In this document: positions 11,901 through 25,959 of the stretch, piece after piece | Layout of the letters: every line of letters starts with the position of its first letter | Position numbering within the stretch: the first letter of the stretch is position 1 | Assembly (NCBI GenBank): GCA_018105865.1 | Contig: CM030861.1 | Span: 2,069,984-2,133,983, forward strand | Direction: 5' to 3' | DNA from: Metaphire vulgaris | Taxonomy: Eukaryota > Annelida > Clitellata > Crassiclitellata > Megascolecidae | Length of the DNA: 64,000 bases | Notes under the pieces: generated by a model | Told to the model about the DNA's origin: nothing | Seen by the model: only the letters and a program-made list of their open reading frames with translations | The model's database searches: none | Translations under genes and position numbers: made by a program

Positions 11901-14900
11901 TGTAAAATGTAGTATGTTATATCCAAGGTACGTTACATCCAGTACCATCCAATACAGTAGAGCATCACACGGGACCATACATGTATCGTGGTACTTTATA
12001 ACCGGCCATATGCTATAACTCAGTCCGTTATAACAAAGTTCTGATGACTTGGAATTTTCTGAGTTTCTGCAATCTATGATATCCTGGGATCGGGTTGCCC
12101 TCATTGGTCTAGCCCCAAACACTATTGGGATAAAAACTTTTACCTCTGACTTCCCACTGGAGGTCGGAACTTCATTTTATCCCACCTCATTTTCTTTAAA
12201 GTGATTTTTGTGTTGCAGTGAAGATGTTGTCAAAGACAGTGCTGTGTTTCCAGTTTAGTTTCGAAGTTATATAATTGAAATTTGCAGTCACGCCAGAAAA
12301 ACAGTATAAAGGATTTTAAGCAACACCTGGATTTTCAGAAAATTGCTCTAAATCTGTGATTAACTTTATATGAATATGTACATAGTGTCCGTTTTATAAC
12401 ATATACTGAGTGTCGGGGTAAATTTGTAATTTTATATCCAAAATGAGACCTGTTGTTAATAAGTATGTTTACTGCATTTTTATTTTGACACAAGACAAAA
12501 GACATGATGACAATATCAGGAATAAGGAAAGTGGCACTCAAATGTGCTATTTTTAATGGATGCAGTGTTTATTCTAGGCCTTCTCTGGGGGGGTGAAATT
12601 CCCCCTCTCAAGGTAGAAATTCTCCCCATGCCAAATTTTTAAAATTTTTTTGGCTTGGGGTGAAATTTCCCCCCAAAAATTTGAGGACAGGGGTTTTTTT
12701 GCACATGGAGAGGGACAAAATATAAGGATGATCTTTTTATTTTTTGTTAGGCATTTTGAAAGGAAAAAATACAATGATAACCTTTTTTTGCCTGTCAGAT
12801 ATTTTGAGAAGGAAAAAATTAATAAGGTTTACCTTTTTCCAACCCTAATAATAGCATGTAATAACAAAAAAAATGGATTGCGCCATCTGGCGAACGTTGG
12901 TTGAAAGGAATCTTTTGAGTTTTGAATAAATGGCAAAACAAAGCTCTGATTCAAATCGAACGAAAAATGTGGCAAATATATTAGGCAAAATTACTCATAT
13001 TTTTGCCAAAGATAGGACAAAAGGAGATAAATACGGATAGATATTGAAATTTCTTGAAAATTTTTTTTTTAAATTTTGCCAAGAACATACCTTTATTACG
13101 CACCTTAAAAATTCTATGAATATGGCAAAATCGCTTAACCAATAGCTCAAAGTGATTGGCACGCTGTGAGATTGCCTATTGTTAATGGAGTTTCAGAGCA
13201 AAATGGTAGGAATACGCTTTCCTTGCGTAATTGCGAAATAAGATTAATTTTTAAAAGTACTAAGGGACAGGGTTTCTTGAACTTTTTGTAACTGTGCGAC
13301 TCACGTCAGTGGATTTATAACATGCCGTGACAATGCAAACTTATTGTTGACTTAAATTGCATAAAGTTTCATAAAACACTAATCGTTTTAATATAAACCG
13401 TGTATGGAGGATTGCATACAGATAAATTTCTCAAGACCTAAGTCTACTTGCATCTTTCAAGGCTTGTGACATTGTGGTATTGGTTATAAAATGACACGTT
13501 TGAATCTAAATTTTGCGCTACCCTGTGACCCACTTTTGGGAAACACTGTATTAGAGGAATACCATCTAGACATAATGATGCGCATTAAGAGTCATCTTCT
13601 TGATGGAAGTGTAACTGATCTGGATCGAATGGGCACATAGTAAGGATCGAAGAGAAACTCTATAAAGGCATGAAAATCATAACCCCTTTGCAAGGTTAGG
13701 TTAGGTTAGATTAGGTTAGGTTAGGTTAAAAAGTCAATTTATATAGCACAAAAACATGAACGAAGAGTCAAAGGCTAGAGCGCTTTACACTAATACGAGG
13801 TCTCGAAGAAATAAGTTGCAAGTTTCCTAGCGAACGAATCAAAATATTGGAGTCTCTAGTCACATGACCAGGTAATGCGTTCCAAAGAATAGGGTTTCCG
13901 CACTTGAACGACCTCTCGCCGAATTTTGCCGTTCGAGACGGAGGAGGAACGACCAGTCTGACGTCTCAACTGGAACTTAGTTGCAGACGCCTGTCAGTAG
14001 ACGATGGTCTCGGGACCAAAGACTATGATGCTTGAATTTTTAAACTAATGAGTGTCTTATATGATTAAATCACATGTTTAGGCCTAATCAATGTCGTAAA
14101 CTACTATTAGTGTTCTATGCTAGAGCCCCAAACTTTCAAGAGGCCAACATAGGAAAGGAGAAGTTACAGGGTTTAGGCCCCCACTTTTTCATCCAAGTTT
14201 ACGCCAATGCATGTGTTTATATTCTATACTGGTGGGAAAATTGTAAAAGCGGATCATTTTCCTCCGATAACAGTGTTCTGAGACGGATTAGCTTGTTGGC
14301 AAATAAGTAATGTTGATTTCGGACAAATTCTGGGCGTGCACAGAAGTTGACTATCCATGTAAAATTTTGCACAGAAGAAATTTCATGTGCATACAAACTA
14401 CAAAAAATAAGAAGGAACATTGCCCCTTCCCTGTGACAAATTATCACTTTTGTACACCCCTCGAGCATGGCGTACTTTATGAACGACCCCTTTATTGGAG
14501 TTCTCGGAAAGCATTATTCCTACTGCAGAAAAGTAATTTAGCAGGAATTGATACCCTAAACAGTAATGATGCTGCTTGTTTATTGCTGTGGAATCAAACG
14601 ATTGATTGCTGGGCTCGTTGTCACCTTCATACTTTCTCTCTAAAGATGTTTTACTTACTTACCTTCTTGTTTATAGGCCCACTTCACATCTGTCTGCTTT
14701 TGCCTATTAATTTATTTATTGGTAAACATTGGTGACATGATTATTGGTTGTAGGACATGTTTGTTTGATAAAGAGTGTGAAATTTGCTCATCATACATAA
14801 TTAGCTGTACTACTTCTTTTGACATTTGGACTCATCATCATCATCATCATCATCATGATTTTACTTTTGACATTTGGACTATTTACCAGTATTTCCATGT

Positions 14901-16345
14901 TCTGGTTCTCTCATTTGTTGTTCTTATTACCGGTATCAGTTCTTTGTTCTTAGGCTCGTCCCTTGTTCGTCTTGCTACTCAAACCATCTCGGTCAGACAT
15001 GGACGTGGGTTGGGTCCACCCATGGGTTGGGTCAGAAATTTCCATGTCTATGGTGGTTTGGGTTAGGTTTGGTAAGAAAATAAGTCATGGTTTAAGAAAT
15101 TTTAATGTATTGCTGTGGGTTGGGTTGGGTCAGGTCAAGTAACCCTATTGCTTTTGTGGGTTGGGTTGAGTCTGAATCATGATGATTTGGTTGGTTTTTT
15201 TTTAAATGGACCCATTCCCATGTTTGGTTGTGGTGGCTTTCTTTCTTGAGACCTAAATATGCACATGCAGTTGTATACAGAAGTCTTTGTTATCCTTAGG
15301 GAGAAAGTGTCTTCATATCATCCTTCTGTGATAAGATTTTGGGTTTTACTGTAAAAGCCAATGATAATACCATCCTTTGATTTTAATAATATTTGTGATA
15401 CCAACGCTTGCTACAGTAGAACTTTGTTATAATGGACTCGGTTACAACGTACCATAGTGTATAGTCCCGTGTGACATGCTACCCTATTGGACGGTATTGG
15501 ATATAACGTACCTCGGATATAGCGTACTGCATCTTACAGACCCCGCTAAGTACGTTACAATGAATGTTACAATTATTTTCAGACAATTTTGTCACCCGTT
15601 TTAGAGGTTTATGAGGTTTTTCGCTGTTTTCTAAATTCTAGAATATGTTGCTGACTGAGATACTGGCCTAACTGTTTAACCGCCACCCCAGGCGCTCTGC
15701 TGGCTTTTTTCATGAGATGTTTCCACAAACATTTCGATTCGAGTCTGCATATCATTCACCAGACTCGATGTTATCGCATTGACACGCACGCACGCGATAA
15801 GCAGATTCATTTCTAAAATCAGAGTAAATCGATGCGAAAGACTATTGCGGGAGATCGCTGCCCAGAGCAAGGCATGCTGGGACACCAAACACTGCTCTCT
15901 GCATAACATTGCTCCGACAAGATGATCAATATCCCATCCAATCCCTTTTGATCGCACGGGATAATCGATCACTCGATTCAAAAAGGGAGGTTAGTCATCT
16001 GTTAGTCTGTAACTGATCCACAGGTTCTACGGGCAGCAGATACTAGGATAACTGCTTTCAATTAAAGAGAGCGTCTTCATGGGTGGGGAATTTAAAAACA
16101 TCCGTATGAGTTACTTGAGATTAACAGTATTTGGAGATTAACCTTGATGGCCTACCTAATGTTAACTTGCGCTCCCATTGTCACTCCAATAACATAGATC
16201 GTTCATTTTCTTTAACACTTTCTTTTACTTGCTGTGTTTGTATGAATACATATACCGGTAATCCTTTGTACAAATGGCTTGTTGCTACAGTTTAGAAAAA
16301 GCATTGTTAAAATGTCCCCCATGTGTCTGTCTGTCTGTCTGTCTG

Positions 16346-16404
<59 letters not shown>

Positions 16405-19400
16405 AGCAAAGTTTCCAGTTTTGATGGAGAGGGTGAAGCAGAAGGAAATGTCTCCTGTACTTTTCGAGCAGCAGTTGACAGCGCTTGGCATCTAAAAGAG
16501 ATCTTGTCAGTTTCTGCGAGTCTTTTCCACGACGCGGCGAACAACCAGCATGCGTGGTTAAGCGGCCATTTAGACCCACTCCGACCCACCTGCATCTGGT
16601 CGACCATCGTGGGTTTTTTCCTTCCTTCCATTCATCGGTTCGTATCTCTTCCGCCGCAGCTGTAGCCATAATTTACCGTTGGAAGCGGAGGAGTCGGGTT
16701 CCATTCCGACCGCCGTTTCCTTTCGGGCGATATTGATTTTGAGTCTTCAGGTGTGACTTCTGATTTAGTAACGCAATTTCGTCATTGTCGTCCGGTCGAG
16801 AAAGAGAGAGACAGACGGTTATGAGCAGACGGTGCGTTTTTCTTCGTCGGTCGAAGTGAAATTGCAGCCCCATTTCGACCGCACTTTTCTCTTCCTGATG
16901 CTTTGTTGTGCGCCGTGAATAATTGCGCTGAATAGAAGATATTTATTATCGAAGTCACGTTGCTTTTCAGTTATCATTGGTCTCAACTGTATCTCATATA
17001 GCCTAAGAGTTGAAATTGTATTTCTTTTTTTTCGTCCACACAGAAAATCACAATATTTATGTTATAGAGTTGTTTATTGATGGCAATTTTGTATAATCTT
17101 GGTTCTGTCAAACATTTATTTTGTGACTTTAAAAGAAGAAAGATGATGCTGAAAACTGAAAATATCTTTATCCAAAATATTTGTAGTTTTCAACATTTAT
17201 CATTTGATTTCAATTTTCATACTTGTAGATGTGCATCAAAAAGGTCATCCTTAGGGTCAACAAGGTCAAGAATAGGGTTAACTCTGCCAAAATGGTGCAT
17301 CTTCTACAGAGATTGATTTTTACAAATTTCATGGGGTTTGGACTAATGCCATCCCAAAATTTTTATAATTTGCTGGAAGAGTTGGACAAGTCAAAACCAT
17401 TGCAATGTTAGCTTATTTTGAATTGTGGACCTTATTGATAAGATGACAAGATTGCACAATCAATCAGAAGTTGCACTGAATGATTTATGATTTTGCCATG
17501 GGTGATTGAATGACCATTGATTGATTTCAAGAACATTACAAAAATGGCGCTATAGAAGTTCAATGTTGATGATGACAATGCGAGTTTCTTCCTTAATAAA
17601 AAAAATTGTTTCAAATTTTGCTTTCAAGGTTCCAGATGTTGCTAATGTTTGGTTCACTGCTACTCAGGGATATTTTTACACCACCTAACACCCCACCCCC
17701 AATTTGAGGTCGACACCCAAAAATTTCTTAATCTAAGAATGGTATGTACCTAAATAGCCCCCAAACACCGCCTCCCCAATTCGAGAACTTTATTTCTCTG
17801 ATGACCTCTTTTTGCTTGTCAGAACTTTTTGAGATCTGATAAGGTTTTGGGTTTTTTGCCTGTCAGACTTTTTTGTGGGATGACTTTTTTCACACTTATT
17901 CAGCAGAGACCCCCACATTTTGCCGACACCCCCCCTCACCCCAAATTCACAATCCTAGAAATAACCCTGCTGCTACTGGTTTTGGTGACAGTGTTTTCGC
18001 AACGTTATTCTATCGCGTTAATACATGTCGGTTGGTCTTGTGTTTACATGTATTCAGACGTTGATTGAGAAAGATTGGCTGTCATTCGGGCACAAGTATA
18101 CGGAACGTTGCGGACATATATCCGGTGTCGATGCGAAGGAGTCGTCTCCGATCTTCACGCAGTTCGTTGACTGCGTCTGGCAGCTGACTCAGCAGTTTCC
18201 GATGTCGTTCCAGTTCAACGAACGCTACTTGCTCACGATCCACGATCATGTCTTCTCATGTCAGTTCGGCACTTTCATCGGGTGCTGCGAGAAAGATCGA
18301 GTCGATCTCAGGTTTGTCTTGTTATCGTCGTCGTCGGCGCAATCTCCGATGTATGTATGCTGGTCAGTCGAAGAGTTGTGTTGCGCGTTTTTTTGGATAG
18401 GATGTTTAATTAAATCGGATGACTTTGGATCATTATTGCTTTCGATGTCAATAGAAATATTTGGGGGTTTAATGGTTATTAATTGAAAAATACAAAATAT
18501 GACCGGCAGGTTGCATATTTGTATTGTCATTTTTTTATCACTTAGTGTATTTTTCGCACCTATACGCCCGACTCTCTGTCTACCTGTATGCTTTACTCTC
18601 CACCTACCTATATGCATGTCTTTGCTTACCTATATGCCTGACTGTCTGCCTGCCTACAGCCTGACTCTGCCTATCTGTATGCCTGACTCTCTGCCTTCCT
18701 GTATACTTGACTTTGTGTCTATTTGTATGCATGTCTTTGCTTACCTATATGCCCGGCTGTCTGCCTGCCTACATGCCCAACTCTCTTGCCTACCTCTGTG
18801 CTTGTCTGTCTGCCTACCTATATGCCTTACCGGTACTGTATGCCATATCTATTTGCCTCTGCCTACCTACCGTACACAGTATGCCAGACTCTACCTACAT
18901 ATATGCCTTGCTCTGCCTGCCTAGTAGTGCCTATATGCCTGACTGTCTGCCTACCTATATGCCTGACTCTTGGCCTACCTATTTGCCTGGCTTTCTGCCT
19001 ATCTGTCCATAGTCTGTCTGTCTATATGTCTGTCTAACTGTCTGTCTCTCTGTTCTCTTACTGAGTAAATCTTTAATGATTTAAATCAAAATGGTTTTGT
19101 CTAATTGACTAAAAGCGTTTTACTTGAATATTATACTTTGTGAAATTAGAAGACTTGCATTCACATTTTAGGTTGTCTATCTTCGTATCTTTTAAGTTTA
19201 TATCTCCCGAATTAGGAACTGTAAGATCGACATTTTATCCAGTAACCATTCCTAAGTTCTCTAGTTTTTTGCTGCTGTATTCTCAAAATGTCCAATAGTA
19301 ACACTCAACGGAAAAGAAACTGAAATGGTGAAGAAATTTGTTTACTTGGGAAGTGAATTGGAAGCAAATGGAAGGGTTCGGACTTGGATATCAAAAGAAG

Positions 19401-22290
19401 AATAGCAATAGCAGGATCCACATTCAACAGGCCACAATAGCAAAATTTTCAAAAGACATGACATTGGGATGAAAAGAAAATAAAAATTCTCAACACTTGT
19501 GTAATACCAATCCTAATAATTATTGATGTGAATCTTGAACCATAAAAAAAGAATTGGAGAAAAAATAATAGCAACAGAAAATGAATGGCTTAGAAGAATA
19601 CAAAGGATTGGATGCAAAGAACATATAACAAATGAAGAAGTTAGGAAGAAATAGCAAAGGACAGAGAACTTTGGGGAGATGTCATGGAGAAATCGATAGC
19701 TGGACACAGCTGGAGAATGAAGACCTGACCTGACCTGATTCTCAGTGCAGTGGAATTTTTTCCATTTCTGTTCCTTTTAGGAGATGTTTAACTTTTTCAT
19801 CTACTACTGAATATTATAGAATGCATGAGATTATATTTATACTGTCTTTTATCGTATTTTAGAGCATGCATTTCCAGCGAATTTCATCTATAATAATACT
19901 GTACGAAATTGCCTGAATTTTCCGCGTAGTCTATCTCCTGCAGTCGTATAATTGTAGGCTGCGTGACAGGACTTATTCTCTGTGGGGATATACGTCAAAG
20001 TACACGAGCAATTTCACGAACCCGTTTTATACGAAGAACATGGAGATCTCACAGCCGACCATTCTGCCCACCGTTAACCCTCAGAGCTTCAAGTAAGGTT
20101 AACACGTTTTATTTCGGTGTCGTTGATGATTTTCAGAGGATGTTCGGAGGCCCTCCGACGTCGGTTTTTTTATACGCCGAACCCTGCACATTTGCGGTCC
20201 TCGGTTGGGTGGTTGAGTCAACAGCGGAATGTTTCCGTTGGATGCGGAATGACTGAGAAAGTGAATTGTGCCGCTGTGTTGTAGGTGTTGTTCTTAACTG
20301 GTCCATGTGCCGGTGTCATCGTGGGTGTCAACGGCGCTATTTATGTGACACTTGTTATTTTTAGTAGCTATGTACTCCTATGGACTGACAGGCCTTGTAG
20401 CATTGGCATAGCCACCGGGGAGGGAAGGGGGTCGGGCCCCCCATTCTGGATAACCCTAAATCTAATTTCCTTTACTGAATGCATATACTTGGGAGTGACA
20501 GATTGAAAATGAAATAATAAAATAGTTAATAGATAATAAAATATTTAATATTCAGCCCATAACACAGCAAACGTAAAGAGTTTACTGTACAAAATCGTCC
20601 AAACCGTAATGACCCTTTAGATAGAACAACCACACCCAACTGACCACCACATTTTGACTGCAGCTATTTCAAATTTAGACTAAGCACCTATTAAATAGTA
20701 GGTGGCCTCTGCAGTACTCTACTTTTGAAAGCACTATATAAATTCACAAGATTTTGCTTAAAATATTCAGTGACTGTTGTAAATCCAAATGGTGAATAGC
20801 TTTTTGTGAGTGTAGAGTGAGGCTAATAGTAAATGTGGTGCCGTCTTAGTATATGTGTGGATCATCGGTCCCTACAGATAGAAAGCAGGATTCTGTTATC
20901 AAGGAAAACTGGGCTCAAACAAACAAAAACACACACACACTATCTGCCTATTCGCATTGCATATTCTCTAAGATCATTTGCTGGGATGAAGCTACAGTAG
21001 AACTTCATTATAATGGACCCGGTTATAACCTATACTAAGCTGCTGTAATGTACTCAGTGGCATAGCCACGGGTTTGTTTGGGGTTGTTCTAACAACCCCA
21101 TTAAAAAATATGACCAACACAATTTATGCAAATCCGCCGACTTTAGGTTGAAGGAGGGTTAGTGGGGGGCAGCTGCGGCTTCAGTGTTCAGTTGCATATT
21201 GCCTCCAGTTAACAACCCCACTTTACATAAGCTGGCTACGCCACTGAATGTACTGCAATGTACAGTTCTGTGTGATGTGCTACCATATTGGATATGGTAG
21301 CACACAGGGGCGCCCACACAAGGGGGGAAAGGAAGCAAATGCTTCCTGAAAAACCTAGGGGGGGAAAGAAATTCCCCCCTGAGTTTTGGTATCACGTTAG
21401 AGTAGTATATTTATTCGATAATCCCTTCAATGACTGCGCAATTACTGGCTTTATTGCAGTGCAATTTTGTAACTTCATATAAGATTACCGATACTCAATT
21501 CAAGCTCAAGTTCATTATTATCAGGCATTCATAAAATGTGATTATTATTGTAACTTTTACGTAGTCATTCTAATGATGAAGAGTGCAAACTTCCTGTGAA
21601 ATATAAATCGTTTATAACAAACTAATAGACTCACATGAAGTTTACATTCCAAATTAGACTACTGCAACTCCCTGCAACTCCCTCCACTACTGCAGCCTTC
21701 CAAAGACATCCATCAACAAATTACAATCCATTCAAAACTGTGAAACGGTACAATTAGATACTGCTAACAATAATTATAATTTGCTCGTTTCAGTCAGTTG
21801 CATGAAGTCTAGTTACCCAATTTGCAGTTGTTGCAGCTTTAATGCCTCTATCATCTATGTAAAATAATGTAGGTGTGGCTGTTGGAGAAATCTAATTTTT
21901 AAAATAAATACTAAAAGTAACATTTATTTTATTTTTATTTGCATTTGGATGTGGTCATATTGCCAATGGATAACGTGCAGGTAATTTTAAATAGTTTGCC
22001 AGCGCAATTACTGCGATATCTCTCCATAGTTTAAACTTACATTTAATAGTGCTTTGTGACTGTTGGAATTTTCCAGAAATTAAGAATTAGAAGTTACTGG
22101 TATGAGACCTATCCTGTTGCACCAAAGTATGCGATTTAATGTCCAAAATGCACTGAAACTCACCTACGAGCACCTATTGATTTCAAAAATTGTCCGGGGT
22201 TATACCCCGGACCCCAGGCTTTTTTCCATGAATTTGCATGGATGGGGATTGTCAATTTTCAGTGTCGAGTCTTATACGGCTACTTTTTCG

Positions 22291-22345
<55 letters not shown>

Positions 22346-25022
22346 GTAATAATAATAATAATGTGGTGTAGATAAATCCCTGCCGGACTCCCGTTTAGGG
22401 GCAGGAGAGGAAAGGGAGGACAGGGAAGGGGGAACCTGCTTCCAGCAGCCAGAGGGGGATGGGCGCCCCTGGTAGCACATATTGGATAGTATTGGATGTC
22501 AAGTACCTCGGATATAACGTACTAAACTGTACAGACCTGCCAAGTACGTTATACCAAAGTTATAGGATTTTGCAAAGTTGGATTGTGCCATAATAATTGA
22601 TAATCAATAATCATAATTGGTAATTAATATTCAATCAATCAATCAATGAACTTCTATGGCGCCACTATCATAATGCCCAGGGCATCAGTCGATGGCGCAC
22701 CAAATCCAAATAGAATTAGAGCCAGGTCAATCCGGAAGATCAGTCAGAACAGCGGGGTAGCAATCTAAGGGGGATAAGCCAAGTCAAACAGGTAGGTTTT
22801 AACACCAGATCTGAAAGATGATAAATTCTTAGTTATATGAAGTGATATTGGTAATGAATTCTAAAGCTGAAATATTAAATTAAATATTAAATTATTAGGC
22901 AAATATTACTGGTAGAGATAGTCTCGGTTGCATGTTTCTCCTGTTGATGCAGAATGTTGTGTACATCAAAACCGAGTGTCCTTTTCCAGCATCCATTGAA
23001 TTATGATTGCAATGGTGTGTGCTAATTGTGTGCATTTATTGAATTAATGATTGCAATGGTGTTTGCTAATTGTGTGCATTTATTGAATTAATGATTGCAA
23101 TGGTGTGTGCTAATTGTGTGCATTTATTGAATTATGATTGCAATGGTGTGTGCTAATTGTGTGCATTTATTGAATTAATGATTGCAATGGTGTGTGCTAA
23201 TTGTGTGCATTTATTGAATTACGATTGCAATGGTGTGTGCTAATTGTGTGCATTTATTGAATTACGATTGCAATGGTGTGTGCTAATTGTGTGCATTTAT
23301 TGAATTACGATTGCAATGGTGTGTGCTAATTGTGTGCACTTGCTTGGCTGACTGTTGTCGTAATTGCCGCTGGTGTAGGATCTGATGACAGTTTCGGTTT
23401 CCATTGATAGGTTTTGGCGTGCAATGTATTGTCGTTTTGAGAGTGGAATTCATCCGAAGGAAAGCATTACGGATGTTGTCTGCGCCATGAAAGACCAAAT
23501 CGAATCACTCGACGATCATCGCAAACTTATAGAAAAGGCATTTTCATATATATTTTTTATCTCTTGATACATAAGATTAATTTTTACCAATACAAGGTGA
23601 ACATAAATTTATGTAATGTAATGTAATGTAATGTAATTAGCTATTTATATTGCGCCTAATCAATTGGTTGGTCAAGCGCATTACAATTAATGTCAATTAT
23701 GTCAATTATTACATGCACAATTAAACAGATGTGTTTTCAAATGTTTACGGAAAGTGACGGGCAAGTTTATGTTGGGTGGCGCTGGTGGAAGGGCGTTCCA
23801 GGCATGGGGTCCGGCGTGAGAAGAGTCGTTGAGTGACTGTCCGGAAGACGAGGTTTTGGTATTGACTGGTAGAGGCTGATCGTAGGCCTGGTCTACCAAT
23901 GGCGGTTGATGTTGGCTGGAGCAGATCTGGCCAGATAGGTTGGACAAAGATTTTCTGTGGACAGAACATCAGCGTGTATAGTTTGTGCTGTATCTGTGAC
24001 TGGACTGAAGCCAAAGTGAAGTTCAGCGAGCCAACCGGAGTGACGTGGTCTCGAGGTTTCAGGAGGTTTTGGGTTTTGGGAAGTTGTATAAAGAGTTTAA
24101 TGATTGATTGGTTGGTCGGCTGGTTGGTTGGTTGACTGATTGACTGACTGGGTGTGAGTGAGAGTGAGTGAGCTGGGTGGGTATTGGTGGGTGGGTGGGT
24201 GGGTGAGTGATAGTGAGTGAGGGAGTGAGTGAGAGTGAATGATGGTTAGTTAGTTAGTTGTGGCATTACCTAAGTGACTAATAGTTCAAACATCTGTGGA
24301 CATTGTTCAATTTGGCAAGGACTTGGAGGTCTAGCCCTCCCAAAGGGCTTAGTCTGACCCCTAGTGAGAGTCAAAGTGTGGGTTTTAGCTCCCCAACTCC
24401 TACAGATAAGGTTTAAAAATGTTGGGTTTGGAGTCAGGTTTATATAAAAATTCAATGACAGACTGTGATGTGCAAACTATAAGCCTTGAACTTTTGGGAA
24501 ACTTATGAACTGGTTTTAACCCTTAACACATTTAACTGTAACTCAATGTAAAATGAACGGATATATCCGGGATCCCTAGTTAAGGGGTTAATCAGCTGAG
24601 ATTCAAAGGAAACAGTTCTTGAGGATATCTCTTTGATTTTGAAGTTTTATTAAAAAGAAATTTAAGTAATTTCTGAGCAATTATCTATTCATTTTCAAAT
24701 CAAAACCTTCCTCTGGTCTGTTGATGATTTTGTTACAGTGGAATTTCTAGCTTTTAACTTTTGAATTATATTAATTTGTCATGTACTCTCTCACACACAC
24801 ACACACGCTCTCTCTCTCTCTCTTTCTCTCTCTCCCGCTCTCTCTCTCTATCTGTCTCTCTGTTGGTCTGTCTGTATCCCCTCTCTCTATTCATCCATCA
24901 ATATATCTCTTTGTTGTCTGTCTGTTTGTCTGTCTGTGTCTGTCTCTCTCTTTCTCTATCTGTCTGTCTGTGTCTATGTCAGTCTGTCTTTCTCTTTATC
25001 CATTAATATTTCTCTATCCCTG

Positions 25023-25054
<32 letters not shown>

Positions 25055-25904
25055 GTCTCTCTCTCTCTCTCATTTATATATTTATATATATATTCTTTGT
25101 TGTTATGCAGAGAATTGCAGTTCTTAGCAAGCTGCTTGGCTACTCGGTCGGTGAAGATAGTCTGATGGAAGCAATTCAGAATCTGAGTTCGTCGGAATCA
25201 ATGGACTTCCGATCGCTCCTCCTCGATGACGTCAGCAAGGACAACGCCGATGACGTCGTCAAGAGTTCCACCACGCCATCAAGCGGTGACAACATGAGGA
25301 ACCGTTTGGAAAACGACACAGAGTGCGGCTTCAACAACGGAAACGTGACGCTCGCGTCGAGGTCACTCGAGGAGGGAGACTGCGTTGTGTCGTCCGGAGT
25401 GACGGACCTTGAAGGCGACCGACTGGGGTCGATTCAGGTCGACCAACTGCTGACCGAACTGCAGTCGGTTGCGACCGAGTGGAAGAGCCTTCGAAGCGCT
25501 ATTGTTTGCAGCTGTGCGCTGCCGTTTGAACAGCACAGCAAGAAGGTCGGTCTCTTATGTCAAGGACAGCCTTTGTTGCTGTTACTCGTATTGTCTTGTC
25601 TTTAACCGTCTTCGCTTCGAAGACTGGCTGCATTGTGGACCGCCTTCTTCCAAATGTTACGGTCTTCTGCTGTTCTTGTCGCCTGCTCTATAGTGAGTCC
25701 TGTCCATTCTTTGATGTCGTCTTCCCACTTTTTTTCTTGGTCTACCTCTTTTTCGTGATCCTGGCATTGTGCCTTGTATCATTTCTTTCTCTAGACATTC
25801 CTGTTTTGTTCACACAATGTGTCTCGGCTGTTTCCAGTGGGGTTCTTTGCTCATATACAATTGAATAGAAAGTCAATAATAATAATAACAACACAGTAGT
25901 AGTA

Positions 25905-25959
<55 letters not shown>

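Larger units (their letters stand above)
20993..22560 (+). mobile_element. pogo/Tigger-like MITE split by two hAT elements
   Basis: Left end TACAGTAGAACTTCATTATAA; the interior resumes between and after two insertions (21055-21246 and 21305-22471), with 'tattggatgtcaagtacctcgg' and a decayed right end ACGTTATACCAAAGTTA. Without the insertions the element is about 200 bp. Confidence 0.8.

Noticed and set aside
13697..13727. Arthropod-type telomere repeat (TTAGG)n
   Set aside because: It is the short tandem tail of a LINE 3' end, adjacent to 'tatatagcac' and a WNALP-coding block.
16212..16669. Several open frames around the CTGT repeat
   Set aside because: CTGT repeats give open Leu/Ser/Cys/Val or Asp/Arg/Gln/Thr runs; no protein-like sequence outside the repeat.
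24781..25110. N-terminal part of a 274-residue plus-strand frame
   Set aside because: Only 25111-25545 is exon; the upstream part is a CT/TGTC pyrimidine tract feeding the splice acceptor.
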